64,000 nt of DNA, taken from the NCBI GenBank assembly GCA_035440445.1, contig DAORMJ010000017.1, positions 19,261-83,260 of the forward strand, in the 5' to 3' direction. Of the stretch, positions 25,260 through 33,519 are shown in pieces (within the stretch, counting starts at the first letter, position 1; every line of letters begins with the position of its first letter). Below the pieces are notes generated by a model, which was not told the origin of the DNA, did no database searches, and was given only the letters and a program-made list of their open reading frames with translations. Position numbers and translations under genes: made by a program. Origin of the DNA: Ga0077548 sp035440445 (GTDB taxonomy: Bacteria; Pseudomonadota; Alphaproteobacteria; Rhizobiales; Xanthobacteraceae).

Positions 25260-26258
25260 ATGTCCCTGCCCGACAAGATGACCGTTATCGCAATGACCAC
25301 GCCCGGCGATCCGGATGTGTTGCAGCCGCAGCAGCGCGACCTGCCGAAGCCGGAGGGAACACAGATCCTCGTCCGCGTTCGTGCCGCCGGCGTGAACCGT
25401 CCCGACGTCATGCAGCGGCAGGGCAAATATCCGCCGCCGCCGGGCGCGCCGGATTTTCCGGGGCTCGAGATCGCTGGCGAAGTGGCAAGCCTCGGCGCGA
25501 AAGCGTCGCGCTGGAAGGTTGGCGACAAGGTATGCGCGCTCGTGCCGGGCGGCGGCTATGCCGAATATGCGCTGGTCGATGAAACCAACGCGCTTCCGGT
25601 TCCGAACGGATTTTCCTTCGTCGAAGCAGCAGCACTTCCCGAAACCTTCTTCACGGTCTGGCACAACGTATTCGAGCGCGGCCGCCTGCAGGCCGGCGAG
25701 ACCATGCTCATTCACGGCGGCACGAGCGGCATCGGCACCACCGCGATCATGCTGGCCAAGGCCTTCGGCGCGAAGGCGATTGCGACCGCGGGCTCGAAAG
25801 ACAAGACCGACGCCTGTCTCAAGCTCGGCGCGGATTTCGCGATCGACTACAAGACGCAGGACTTCGTGGCGCTGACCAAGGAGCACACCGGCGGCAAGGG
25901 CGCGGACCTGATCGTGGACATGGTCGGCGGCGACTATGTCGATCGCAATCTCGATGCCGCGGCGGTCGAAGGCCGCATCGTGCAGATCGCGACCCAGCGC
26001 GGCTTCAAGGTCGAGATGAACATCCTCAAGATCATGGGCAAGCGCCTGACCTTCACCGGCTCGACGCTGCGGCCGCGGCCGGTCTCCGACAAGGCCGCGA
26101 TCGCGGAAGCGCTCCGCGCCAAGGTCTGGCCGCTCCTCGACCAGGGCAAGATCAAGCCGGTGATCGATTCGACCTTCCCGCTTGCCGAGGCCAACAAGGC
26201 CCACGCGCGGATGGAGGCGAGCACCCACGTCGGTAAAATCGTGCTGACGGTCGGCTAG
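25260..26258 (+). CDS. NAD(P)H-quinone oxidoreductase, zinc-less MDR family (PIG3/QOR-like)
   Basis: 332-aa medium-chain dehydrogenase/reductase. Markers: VRAAGVNRPDVMQRQGKYPP, GLEIAGEVASLGA, the nucleotide-binding loop HGGTSGIGTTAIMLAKAFGA, and LDQGKIKPVIDSTFPLAEAN near the C-terminus. The catalytic zinc ligands of alcohol dehydrogenases are absent, as expected for quinone reductases. An in-frame extension to 25113 overlaps the divergent DUF1192 gene and lacks similarity, so the ATG of MSLPDKM is used. Confidence 0.9.
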   Translation: MSLPDKMTVIAMTTPGDPDVLQPQQRDLPKPEGTQILVRVRAAGVNRPDVMQRQGKYPPPPGAPDFPGLEIAGEVASLGAKASRWKVGDKVCALVPGGGYAEYALVDETNALPVPNGFSFVEAAALPETFFTVWHNVFERGRLQAGETMLIHGGTSGIGTTAIMLAKAFGAKAIATAGSKDKTDACLKLGADFAIDYKTQDFVALTKEHTGGKGADLIVDMVGGDYVDRNLDAAAVEGRIVQIATQRGFKVEMNILKIMGKRLTFTGSTLRPRPVSDKAAIAEALRAKVWPLLDQGKIKPVIDSTFPLAEANKAHARMEASTHVGKIVLTVG

Positions 26259-26390
26259 GCCGCAGGGCACGCCTCGCGGCGGGGCAATTAACCTCGATTT
26301 TTCCTTGCCTTGCGGCCGCCGCAAGCGGCGGGTACTGCTTACCGCTGGCCGGGAGGGGGTTTCCGGGCCGCGCCCGGAGGGTACCGAATT

Positions 26391-29303
26391 TTGCGGTTCG
26401 GAAGGCTGGTATTTGCGTGCTTCGCCCTGCTTGCGGCTTTCGCGAGCTTTGCGCCCGCGCGCGCGGTCGAAGCCGTCATCATCCGGCCGAACACCCCCGC
26501 CCTCGACCTCCTGCCCGCCGCCGAGCGTCACACCACCGAAGGCGACCGCCTGCAGGTCTCGACAGCACCCGGTGCCGACGGCATCGTTCGCCGCATCGAG
26601 GTCCGCGCCCGCAACGCGCGCGGCACCACCCACTGGCTCGTCTTCGCGCTTTCGAACAATACCGACGAGCAGGTCGACCGCCTTCTGGTGGCGCCCAACT
26701 ACCTGATGTCGGGCTCCGGCATTTTCTGGCCGGACCTCGGCGAGTCCCGGATCGTAAACCTCACGCCGAGCCAGGGCTTCCGCCCCGACCGCCAGAATGC
26801 GAGCGACGCCTCGGTCTATCTCATCACCATGGACCCCGGCTCGACCGTCACCTTCGTGGTCGAACTGGCATCCGCGCAGATCCCGCAGCTTCGCTTGTGG
26901 GAGCCACGCGCCTATGAGGCCAAAGTCAACTCGTTCACGCTCTATAACGGCATCGTCATCGGCGTTGCCGGCCTGCTCGCGTTGTTCCTGACGATTCTCT
27001 TCGTCGTGAAGGGCAGCCTGATGTTTCCGGCGGCCGCAGCACTCGCCTGGGCGGTGCTGGCCTATATCGGCTTCGACTTCAATTTCTGGGCCAAGGTCTT
27101 CTCGCTCTCGCCTGCCGCGGAGCAGTTCTGGCGCGCATCCGGCGAAGCCATTCTTGCCGCGACCCTCGTCGTATTCCTGTTCGCCTATCTGCATCTCGCG
27201 CGCTGGAACGTGCGCTATTCGCAAATGGCCGCGGCATGGCTCGTCTTCCTCGCAGCCCTCGTGGGCCTCGCGCTGTTCGATCCGGCGATCGCCGCCGGCA
27301 TCGCGCGCATGTCGCTCCTGGTTGTTGCGATCGCTGGCTTTGGGCTCGTGCTCTATCTCTCGACGCACGGCTTCGACCGCGCGGTGCTGCTCATTCCCAC
27401 CTGGTTCCTGCTGACCGTATGGGTGATTGCCACCGGCCTCGTCGTTGCCGGTGCGATCACGAACGACCTTGCCGCACCTGCCCTTCTCGGCGGTCTAGAG
27501 CTGATCGTGATGCTGATCGGCTTCACGGTCATGCAGCACGCCTTTGCCGGCGTTTCCGCCGAAGGCTTGATGAGCGACGTCGAGCGCCGCGCGCTCGCGG
27601 TCACGGGAGCCGGTGAAGTGGTCTGGGACTGGGATGTCATCCGCGACCGCATCTTCGTCAGCCCCGAAGCCGAACTGATCCTCGGCCTCAAGCGTGGCGC
27701 GCTCGAAACCGACGCCCAGTCCTGGCTCGAATTCGTGCATCCTTCCGATCGCGACCGCACCCGCCTCGCGCTCGACGGCATTCTCGACCACCGCCGCGGC
27801 CGCATCGTGCAGTCCATTCGTCTCAAGGCGGAGGATGGCCATTATTTCTGGTTTTCGCTCCGCGCGCGCCCCGTGGTCGGCACCGACGGCGAAGTGCTTC
27901 GCGTCGTCGGCACCATGAACGACATCACCGAACTGAAAGTTGCCGAGGAGCGGCTCCTGCAGGATGCGGTGCACGACAATCTCACCGGGCTGCCGAACCG
28001 CGAGCTTTTCCTCGACCGCCTCGACGCTGCAATTAAGTTCGCGAAAACCGACGAAAAAATCCGCCCCACCCTGATCCTGATCGACCTCGACCGCTTCAAG
28101 CAGTTGAACACCTCGGTCGGCACCGCCGCGGGCGACTCCATTCTGCTTACGGTGAGCCGCCGCTTGAGCCGCCTCCTGAAACCGCAGGACACGCTGGCGC
28201 GCATTTCCGGCGACCAGTTCGCAATCGTGCTCTTGTCCGAGCGCGAGGCCGAACGCATCACCGCCTTCTCCGACACCATCCGCAGAAGCGTGCGGGCACC
28301 CATTGGCTTCGGCGACCGGCAGATTTTTCTTACGGCTTCTATCGGTCTTGCGCTGATCGACGGCCAGACCAAAGAACGCAACGAGGCGCTGAAAAACGCC
28401 GAGCTTGCGATGCACGCGGCCAAGCAGGCCGGCAACGACCGCATCGAGGTGTTCAAGCCTTCGATGCGCACGAACAAAGTGGATCGCGTCGCGCTCGAAG
28501 CGGATTTGCGCCACGCGCTGGAGCGCGATGAAATCATCATCATGTTCCAGCCGATCATCCGGCTCGAAGATCGCGCCATCGCCGGCTTCGAAGCCTTGAT
28601 GCGCTGGAATCATCCGAAGCTCGGCCGTGTGGGCCCTGCCGAATTCATTCCGCTCGCGGAAGAAACCGGCCTCATCGTGGATCTCGGGCGTTTCGCGCTG
28701 GAGCGCGCCGCGCGCCAGCTTGCGATATGGCAGCGCTCCGCGGTCAGTATCACGCCGCTGTTCCTCAGCGTGAACATTTCCTCGCGGCAGTTGATGCGCC
28801 ACGATCTCATTCAGGACGTGAAGGGCGTGCTGTCGCGGCACACGCTCGCGCCCGGCACGTTGAAGCTGGAACTGACCGAGTCGCTGGTGATGGAAAATCC
28901 GGAGTTGGCCGCGCAGATGCTCCAGAAAATCCGTGAGTTGGGCGCAGGCCTATCGCTCGACGATTTCGGTACCGGCTATTCTTCGCTCGCTTACCTGCAG
29001 CGCTTCCCCTTCGACACCATCAAGATCGACCAGCAATTCGTGAAGGGTTCGGGTGCGCGGCGCGGTGCGCGTCCGGTGATCCTGCGCTCTATCGTGCAGC
29101 TTGCCCACGATCTCGGCATGGACGTCGTCGCCGAAGGCGCGGAAACGGATTCCGATGCGGTCGAGCTCTACCAGATCGGCTGCGAATTCGTGCAGGGCTT
29201 TGCTTTCGGCGAACCTATGACGGCCGAGGAGGCGCGCAAGCTGATCGCGCCCGAGCCGAAAGATCGCATTCGCACGCGCACCGCGCGGGCGCCGGCGACC
29301 TGA
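26391..29303 (+). CDS. Membrane PAS-GGDEF-EAL protein, probable c-di-GMP phosphodiesterase
   Basis: 970 aa: signal peptide (1-25), periplasmic sensor region (to about 200), seven or so membrane helices (about 205-405), a PAS domain (about 430-530), GGDEF (about 540-695) and EAL (about 710-960). The GGDEF motif is SGDQF (606-610), so cyclase activity is unlikely. The EAL side keeps key residues: FEALMRW (EAL at 734-736), SVNISSRQL, LELTESLV, LDDFGTGYSSLAYL, IKIDQQFV and VVAEGAET. It should therefore degrade c-di-GMP, perhaps allosterically controlled by the dead GGDEF. Start: TTG with GGAGGG nine bases upstream, which puts the signal peptide at the N-terminus; an earlier TTG at 26310 adds 27 residues without a signal. 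Confidence 0.88.
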   Translation: MRFGRLVFACFALLAAFASFAPARAVEAVIIRPNTPALDLLPAAERHTTEGDRLQVSTAPGADGIVRRIEVRARNARGTTHWLVFALSNNTDEQVDRLLVAPNYLMSGSGIFWPDLGESRIVNLTPSQGFRPDRQNASDASVYLITMDPGSTVTFVVELASAQIPQLRLWEPRAYEAKVNSFTLYNGIVIGVAGLLALFLTILFVVKGSLMFPAAAALAWAVLAYIGFDFNFWAKVFSLSPAAEQFWRASGEAILAATLVVFLFAYLHLARWNVRYSQMAAAWLVFLAALVGLALFDPAIAAGIARMSLLVVAIAGFGLVLYLSTHGFDRAVLLIPTWFLLTVWVIATGLVVAGAITNDLAAPALLGGLELIVMLIGFTVMQHAFAGVSAEGLMSDVERRALAVTGAGEVVWDWDVIRDRIFVSPEAELILGLKRGALETDAQSWLEFVHPSDRDRTRLALDGILDHRRGRIVQSIRLKAEDGHYFWFSLRARPVVGTDGEVLRVVGTMNDITELKVAEERLLQDAVHDNLTGLPNRELFLDRLDAAIKFAKTDEKIRPTLILIDLDRFKQLNTSVGTAAGDSILLTVSRRLSRLLKPQDTLARISGDQFAIVLLSEREAERITAFSDTIRRSVRAPIGFGDRQIFLTASIGLALIDGQTKERNEALKNAELAMHAAKQAGNDRIEVFKPSMRTNKVDRVALEADLRHALERDEIIIMFQPIIRLEDRAIAGFEALMRWNHPKLGRVGPAEFIPLAEETGLIVDLGRFALERAARQLAIWQRSAVSITPLFLSVNISSRQLMRHDLIQDVKGVLSRHTLAPGTLKLELTESLVMENPELAAQMLQKIRELGAGLSLDDFGTGYSSLAYLQRFPFDTIKIDQQFVKGSGARRGARPVILRSIVQLAHDLGMDVVAEGAETDSDAVELYQIGCEFVQGFAFGEPMTAEEARKLIAPEPKDRIRTRTARAPAT

Positions 29304-29312
29304 CGTTTCCGC

Positions 29313-29927
29313 TTAAGCGTGACCAGCTTCCGACGATAGCTTGGCCGGATCGATCCCGATCTTTCTCATCGCCAGATCGTATTTCTCTTCGGCCGGCGCG
29401 CCGAAAATGAGCGAGGCATCGGCTTCGCAATTGAGCCAGCCGTTGGCCTGGATTTCGCTCTCCAGTTGCCCGGGCGCCCATCCGGCATAACCAAGCGCAA
29501 GCACCGCACTTTGCGGCCCGCTGCCGTTGGCGATCGCCTTCAGAATGTCGAGCGTCGCGGTGAGGCAGATGCCGCCCTGGATCGGCAGGGTGGAATCTTC
29601 GATAAAATAATCGGCGCTGTGCAGGACGAAGCCACGCTGCGTTTCCACCGGGCCGCCCTTCAGCACGCGAACGGCTTCGCGGTGACCGGGAAGCTCGATC
29701 AGCCCCTCGCCGGGAATGACATCGAGTTGCACCAAGAGATCGGAAAAGCGAATGTCGGAGGCGGGCTGGTTGACGATGATGCCCATCGCGCCTTCGGAGG
29801 AATGCGCGCACAAATAGATCACCGAACGGCTGAAACGCTCGTCCTGCATCGTCGGCATCGCGACGAGCACCTGTCCGTCGAGATAGCCGTCATTCGGTGT
29901 CTTCGAAGATTCGCGGGCAATCTTCAT
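29313..29927 (-). CDS. YqgE/AlgH family protein
   Basis: 204-aa protein of the UPF0301/YqgE family (GQVLVAMPTMQDERFSRSVI, SSEGAMGIIVNQPA, VLKGGPVETQRGFVLHS, ALGYAGWAPGQLESEI). Biochemical role unknown; linked to alginate regulation in Pseudomonas. The ATG of MKIARESS is used; the upstream extension has no similarity. It is divergent from the DsbD-alpha-like gene, an adjacency common in this order. Confidence 0.9.
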   Translation of the reverse strand: MKIARESSKTPNDGYLDGQVLVAMPTMQDERFSRSVIYLCAHSSEGAMGIIVNQPASDIRFSDLLVQLDVIPGEGLIELPGHREAVRVLKGGPVETQRGFVLHSADYFIEDSTLPIQGGICLTATLDILKAIANGSGPQSAVLALGYAGWAPGQLESEIQANGWLNCEADASLIFGAPAEEKYDLAMRKIGIDPAKLSSEAGHA

Positions 29928-30060
29928 GGAGTTGAACTTATCCGACCTTCGGCGGGAGTAAAATGCGGCATTGGGCCGGACATATTCACGCATTCGTGCT
30001 TGTGCTCCCTCTTGGGCTCCTGCCGGAATTAGTGTTTACGCTGGGCCTTCTGGTGAAAAA

Positions 30061-30918
30061 ATGCGCCTGCATAAATTAAGTTCCTTGCTCCTTTTTTCCG
30101 CCCTGTTCGCGGTGAGCGCGGCAGGCAACGGATCGGCCGCCTCCTCCGGCGCGATCAGGGCCGGCGAAGCCAGCGTGCGCCTGCTCGCCTCTGGCCTGAA
30201 CGATACAAATTCCGCGCCAGTTTTCCGCGGGGGCGTCGAGATCGTACTCACCCCGGGGTGGAAAACCTATTGGCGCTATCCGGGCGATGCCGGCATTCCG
30301 CCGCGCTTCGACTGGAGCGGCTCCGAAAACGTTGCGAGCGTGGAAGTGTTCTATCCCGCACCGAAACGCATCGTGGACGGCAGCGGGCAGAGTTCGATCG
30401 GCTACGAGGAGCGCGTGATCTTTCCGCTGCGCATTCATCCGAAAGATTCCGCCAAGCCTGTCGTGCTTCATTTGAAGCTCGACTTCGCGACCTGCGAAAA
30501 ACTTTGCATCCCCGCCGAAGCCACACTCTCGCTCACCATCAAAGCAGGCGACGGGGACGAGCCGTTACTGGCTAGTGCCGAACAGCGCGTTCCGGTCCTT
30601 CAGGACTCATCAAAGCCGCGTTCGCTCGCGGTCCTTGCGGCGAAGGTCGAGCGCGGCACGGACCCTTCCGGCAAAGACAGCCGCATCATCGTGAAAGCGC
30701 TCGCACGCACGGTGGGCAAGCTCGATCTCTTCGCCGAAGGGCCGGACGAGGAATGGACGTTCGCGTTACCCACCCTGATCTCCAACGAAGCGGGGCACGT
30801 GACGTTTGCGATCCCGCTTGAAGGCGCGCGGCTCGGCAAGGCCGAGGTACCGCCCAAAATCCGGCTGACACTGGTTGCCGGTGAGGAAGCCATCGAGGCG
30901 ATATTGCCGCTCCAGTAA
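30061..30918 (+). CDS. Periplasmic DsbD-alpha-like protein
   Basis: 285 aa with a signal peptide (1-27) and an N-terminal DsbD domain (immunoglobulin-like; GGVEIVLTPGWKTYWRYPGD, IVDGSGQSSIGYEERVIFPL) containing a cysteine pair in FATCEKLCIPAEA. It lacks the eight-helix membrane domain and the thioredoxin domain of full DsbD, so it is a stand-alone thiol-relay domain, perhaps an electron acceptor from ScsB/CcdA-type proteins. A 1-Cys peroxiredoxin gene follows on the same strand, suggesting redox work. Confidence 0.82.
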   Translation: MRLHKLSSLLLFSALFAVSAAGNGSAASSGAIRAGEASVRLLASGLNDTNSAPVFRGGVEIVLTPGWKTYWRYPGDAGIPPRFDWSGSENVASVEVFYPAPKRIVDGSGQSSIGYEERVIFPLRIHPKDSAKPVVLHLKLDFATCEKLCIPAEATLSLTIKAGDGDEPLLASAEQRVPVLQDSSKPRSLAVLAAKVERGTDPSGKDSRIIVKALARTVGKLDLFAEGPDEEWTFALPTLISNEAGHVTFAIPLEGARLGKAEVPPKIRLTLVAGEEAIEAILPLQ

Positions 30919-31029
30919 TCGAGCCGGCCCCTTCATTCCCGAAAACCCATGCGCACTTTCCGTGATGATGCGCTAGGATGTGGCCTCTTGCCGGATCCCC
31001 GGCGAATGTTCACGGAAAGCGACGAGCGA

Positions 31030-31509
31030 ATGATCAAGGTTGGCGACAAACTTCCCGAAGCGACGTTTCAGACCATGACCGCGGACGGCATCAAGCCGAA
31101 AACTTCCGCGGAGATTTTTGCCGGGAGGAAAGTCGTGCTGTTCGGCGTGCCTGGCGCCTTCACGCCGACCTGCTCGCGCAATCACCTGCCCGGCTTCATT
31201 GCGAACGCCGACCAGTTCTTCGCCAAAGGCGTCGACACCATCGCCGTGACCGGCGTGAACGACGTGCATGTCATGGGCGCCTGGGCCAAGGCCAATCCCG
31301 GCAAGGTCGAATTTTTGGCCGACGGCAACGGTGACTTCGTGAAGTCGATCGGCCTCGACTTCAACGGCGCCGAACGCATGATGGGTCCGGTGCGCTCGCG
31401 CCGTTACGCACTCTACGCCGAGGATGGCGTCGTGAAGGTTCTCAATATCGAGGAGGTCGCCTCCAAGGCCGAGGTTTCGAGCGCCGAGACGCTGCTGAAA
31501 GCGATCTGA
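31030..31509 (+). CDS. Peroxiredoxin, Prx5/AhpE-like 1-Cys type
   Basis: 159-aa hydroperoxide reductase of the Prx5 group (MIKVGDKLPEATFQTM start; VVLFGVPGAFTPTCSRNHLP with peroxidatic Cys48). No second cysteine is present in the chain, so reduction must use an external thiol such as glutaredoxin, glutathione or thioredoxin. The ATG chosen starts the domain; the longer frame to 30949 has no similarity. It lies 110 bases after the DsbD-like gene. Confidence 0.92.
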   Translation: MIKVGDKLPEATFQTMTADGIKPKTSAEIFAGRKVVLFGVPGAFTPTCSRNHLPGFIANADQFFAKGVDTIAVTGVNDVHVMGAWAKANPGKVEFLADGNGDFVKSIGLDFNGAERMMGPVRSRRYALYAEDGVVKVLNIEEVASKAEVSSAETLLKAI

Positions 31510-31524
31510 CGCGCCGCGCTCGAT

Positions 31525-31731
31525 TCACGCAATGATGTCGGGAAACAGCTGATCCTCGATCATGCTGATGCGGTCGCGCATCAGGAGCTTGCGCTTCTTC
31601 AACCGCTGCACCTGAATGCGATCGTGCCCCGTGGTCCCGAGCAACGCATCAATGGCGGTGTCGAGATCGCGGTGTTCCTGCTTCAGGCGTTCGAGTTCGA
31701 GGTTCAGCTCGCGTTCTTCTTCCCGCGTCAT
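31525..31731 (-). CDS. DUF465 (YdcH) family small protein
   Basis: 68-aa helical protein with the family pattern LERLKQEHRDLDTAIDALL and QRLKKRKLLMRDRISMIEDQ. Function unknown. Its stop is 15 bases from the convergent peroxiredoxin stop; a second DUF465 gene lies divergently 220 bases away. Confidence 0.85.
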   Translation of the reverse strand: MTREEERELNLELERLKQEHRDLDTAIDALLGTTGHDRIQVQRLKKRKLLMRDRISMIEDQLFPDIIA

Positions 31732-31950
31732 TCCATCGCCGCATTTAGGGACGCGCGCATTGCGCGCCGGTGTTCGAGTATTGCAACGCGGCGGAACCCT
31801 CGCAAGCGCGGCCTAATCCAGCCGTTTTCTATTTTTATACTAAGATGGTGGAAATGCTGCGCCGCTTCCAGAAAGTTATGATCGACAAGCTCCGGGCGCG
31901 GTGGCACCCTTTCCAGATCTCGAACTGCAAACAGGGAGAGTATGCAATCC

Positions 31951-32124
31951 ATGTCGATTCAATCGCATTTGACCGAACTTGAGCGCAAACATAAGGCTCT
32001 GGAGCGGGAGATCGAAGCCGAGCGGATCAGTCCGGGCGGAGACACCCTGCGCATCACGGAATTGAAGCGGCGAAAACTTTCGCTCAAGGACGAGATCGTC
32101 AAATTACGCGAGACGAAACACTGA
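31951..32124 (+). CDS. DUF465 (YdcH) family small protein, second copy
   Basis: 57-aa protein (SIQSHLTELERKHKALEREI, LRITELKRRKLSLKDEIVKL), paralogous in form to the neighbouring DUF465 gene but divergent in sequence. The ATG at MSIQSH has GGGAGAG about ten bases upstream; an ATG three codons earlier sits too close to that site. Confidence 0.82.
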   Translation: MSIQSHLTELERKHKALEREIEAERISPGGDTLRITELKRRKLSLKDEIVKLRETKH

Positions 32125-32229
32125 CGCGACGACACGCTGACTGGCAGGCATGCCGGTCTTTTTTGTTTTCTGGAGCCGCCGGTTTTTTGAGACCGGCGGC
32201 TTCGTTATTCTCCGGATCGAGAAACGAAA

Positions 32230-32257
32230 AACCCGGCGTGAGCGCTCACGCCGGGTT
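32230..32257. terminator. Perfect 28-base palindrome, terminator of cspA (and of the DUF465 gene)
   Basis: AACCCGGCGTGAGC / GCTCACGCCGGGTT with an A-rich left flank (T-rich on the minus strand) and TCTTTCTTC on the right, between the convergent DUF465 and cspA genes. It can end transcription from both sides. Confidence 0.8.
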
Positions 32258-32283
32258 CTTTCTTCTTTGGCTCGGAAGAAGGC

Positions 32284-32487
32284 TTAAGAAGCCTTGAGGT
32301 TCGCCGCCGCTGCCTTGCCGCGCTCGGTCGCGATATCGAACGAGACCTTCTGTCCCTCGTTCAAAGTCTGCAAGCCTGCGCGCTGCACGGCCGAGATGTG
32401 CACGAACACATCCTTGCCGCCGTCATCCGGCTGGATGAAACCAAAGCCCTTTTGGGTGTTGAACCACTTCACGGTACCAGTAGCCAT
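32284..32487 (-). CDS. cspA: Cold shock protein, CspA family
   Basis: 67-aa OB-fold RNA chaperone: MATGTVKWFNTQKGFGFIQP with RNP1 (KGFGFI) and DVFVHISAVQRAG with RNP2 (VFVHI). Whether it is truly cold-induced cannot be seen. An AAGGAGG-type ribosome site precedes the ATG on the minus strand. No upstream gene is found for more than a kilobase, which leaves room for a long structured 5' leader typical of csp genes. Confidence 0.96.
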   Translation of the reverse strand: MATGTVKWFNTQKGFGFIQPDDGGKDVFVHISAVQRAGLQTLNEGQKVSFDIATERGKAAAANLKAS

Positions 32488-32800
32488 TAACGGCCTCCTT
32501 GAAACGCACGTCCATCAGTGCGGTCGTCGCCGCCCCCGACCATCGCGGGCGCCGTAACAATCCGAGTTTTGGGAAGTGTCTTGCAGATAGCCCCAAAACA
32601 GGAGCGTCGTATCAAGGCCAGCCAAACCCAGTTGCGAGCCGAGGTGACTCGAAATTTGAGGCAAGGTCAAGGCGCAGGAAACCCCTAAAGGCACGGCAAG
32701 CTTACTCTCTCGGATTTGGTTTAATTCGTTGGAAAAGACTTTCGTTCCCGCGTCCGGATGATTTTTTTCAAGGCACTCCGTAGCTATGCGGAAGCAAAAG
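32488..32800. other. Gene-free stretch upstream of cspA
   Basis: About 310 bases with no convincing coding frame. The half nearest cspA probably contains its promoter and 5' leader. GC content drops locally around 32700-32780 (GATTTGGTTTAATTCG, GATTTTTTTCAAGG). Confidence 0.5.
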
Positions 32801-33378
32801 CCGCTGACATTTCAAGCGCTAATCCGGCTTCCTTTGCGTGCCTTTTCCCCGCTCATGCCGCAGGCATGCGAACGTTCCTGCGGCCGCCAGCGAGGGGCCA
32901 CATCGGGTTGCCGACACATTCGCCGCTCGCGAAATGATGCGAGGGCGGCGCGGGATGCCGGAGCGCCAATAGCGTGCCCCCGGCTCCGTGTGCAGAAGGG
33001 AGGAAGCACACGGATATTGGCAGTCACCGCGAACACGCCGGCTCCCCGGCATCCCGCGCGCTTCCGGCTTTCCGGCTTGCTCCGCACGATCCCCGGTGGA
33101 CGGACCTCCACCGCTTTGGAGTTCGGCCGCCCCGCCTCGCTTTCGGGCGAGTTCGGCAAGGGCAGCGCCCGGACCCCGTGACGCGCGGCCGGCGCGCCAG
33201 GACGATGCGGCTTGGGCCGCCGGCTCCACCGCGTCGCGAAACGCGTCAGGAACCGGACCGAAGCCTCCAGCCCGCATGATGGTTCGCGTGGCCACACGCC
33301 CCTCTAGGAGGACTGGAACGGATAGGAATATAGGCCTAGATCGGAAGCATGTCAAGAAGGCTCGCGAGAACCACGAAG
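32800..33378. other. Gene-free GC-rich region with nested inverted repeats
   Basis: Open frames on several strands overlap here, the longest on the minus strand (32819-33385), but none has a ribosome site, domain or codon pattern like the neighbours. The stretch contains a strong nested inverted repeat at 32948-33059 and several further GC-rich hairpins. From memory, similar nucleotide stretches recur in Bradyrhizobium-type genomes and are often mis-annotated as hypothetical proteins; that needs a search. Confidence 0.5.
32948..33059. repeat. Nested inverted repeat able to form a long hairpin
   Basis: Outer arms GCGCGGGATGCCGGAGC (32948-32964) and GCTCCCCGGCATCCCGCGC (33041-33059), complementary except for a two-base bulge. 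Inside is a 9-bp stem TCCGTGTGC / GCACACGGA (32985-33014) with a 12-base loop AGAAGGGAGGAA; on the minus strand the loop reads TTCCTCCCTTCT. Confidence 0.75.
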
Positions 33379-33380
33379 TG

Positions 33381-33488
33381 GTCATTCCCGCGAAAGCGGG
33401 AATCCATAATCCCTGTTCTTGCTGTCTGACGCGCGCTCGAAAAATCGCCTGTACCGGGGTTATGGGTCCCCGCCTTCGCGGGGACGAC
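33381..33488. repeat. Palindromic intergenic repeat, family B
   Basis: Starts GTCATTCCCGCGAAAGCGGGAAT and ends GGGTCCCCGCCTTCGCGGGGACGAC, two hairpins pointing at each other with about 60 bases between. It lies just beyond the 3' end of the thioesterase gene. Sequences like this are common in rhizobial spacers. Confidence 0.75.
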
Positions 33489-33519
33489 CCAAGCTGGATG
33501 GCGAAGCGGGATGGCGAAG

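Noticed and set aside
26309..26325. CTTGCGGC-C-GCCGCAAG hairpin as a terminator of the quinone reductase gene
   Set aside because: No T-run follows; left as a simple palindrome.
25224..27368. Open frame of 714 codons on the minus strand opposite the quinone reductase and EAL genes
   Set aside because: Antisense shadow of two real genes, no ribosome site or domain.
32819..33385. Open frame of 188 codons on the minus strand in the gene-free region
   Set aside because: No ribosome site, mixed reading-frame character and strong hairpins; better explained as a conserved non-coding or repeat region.
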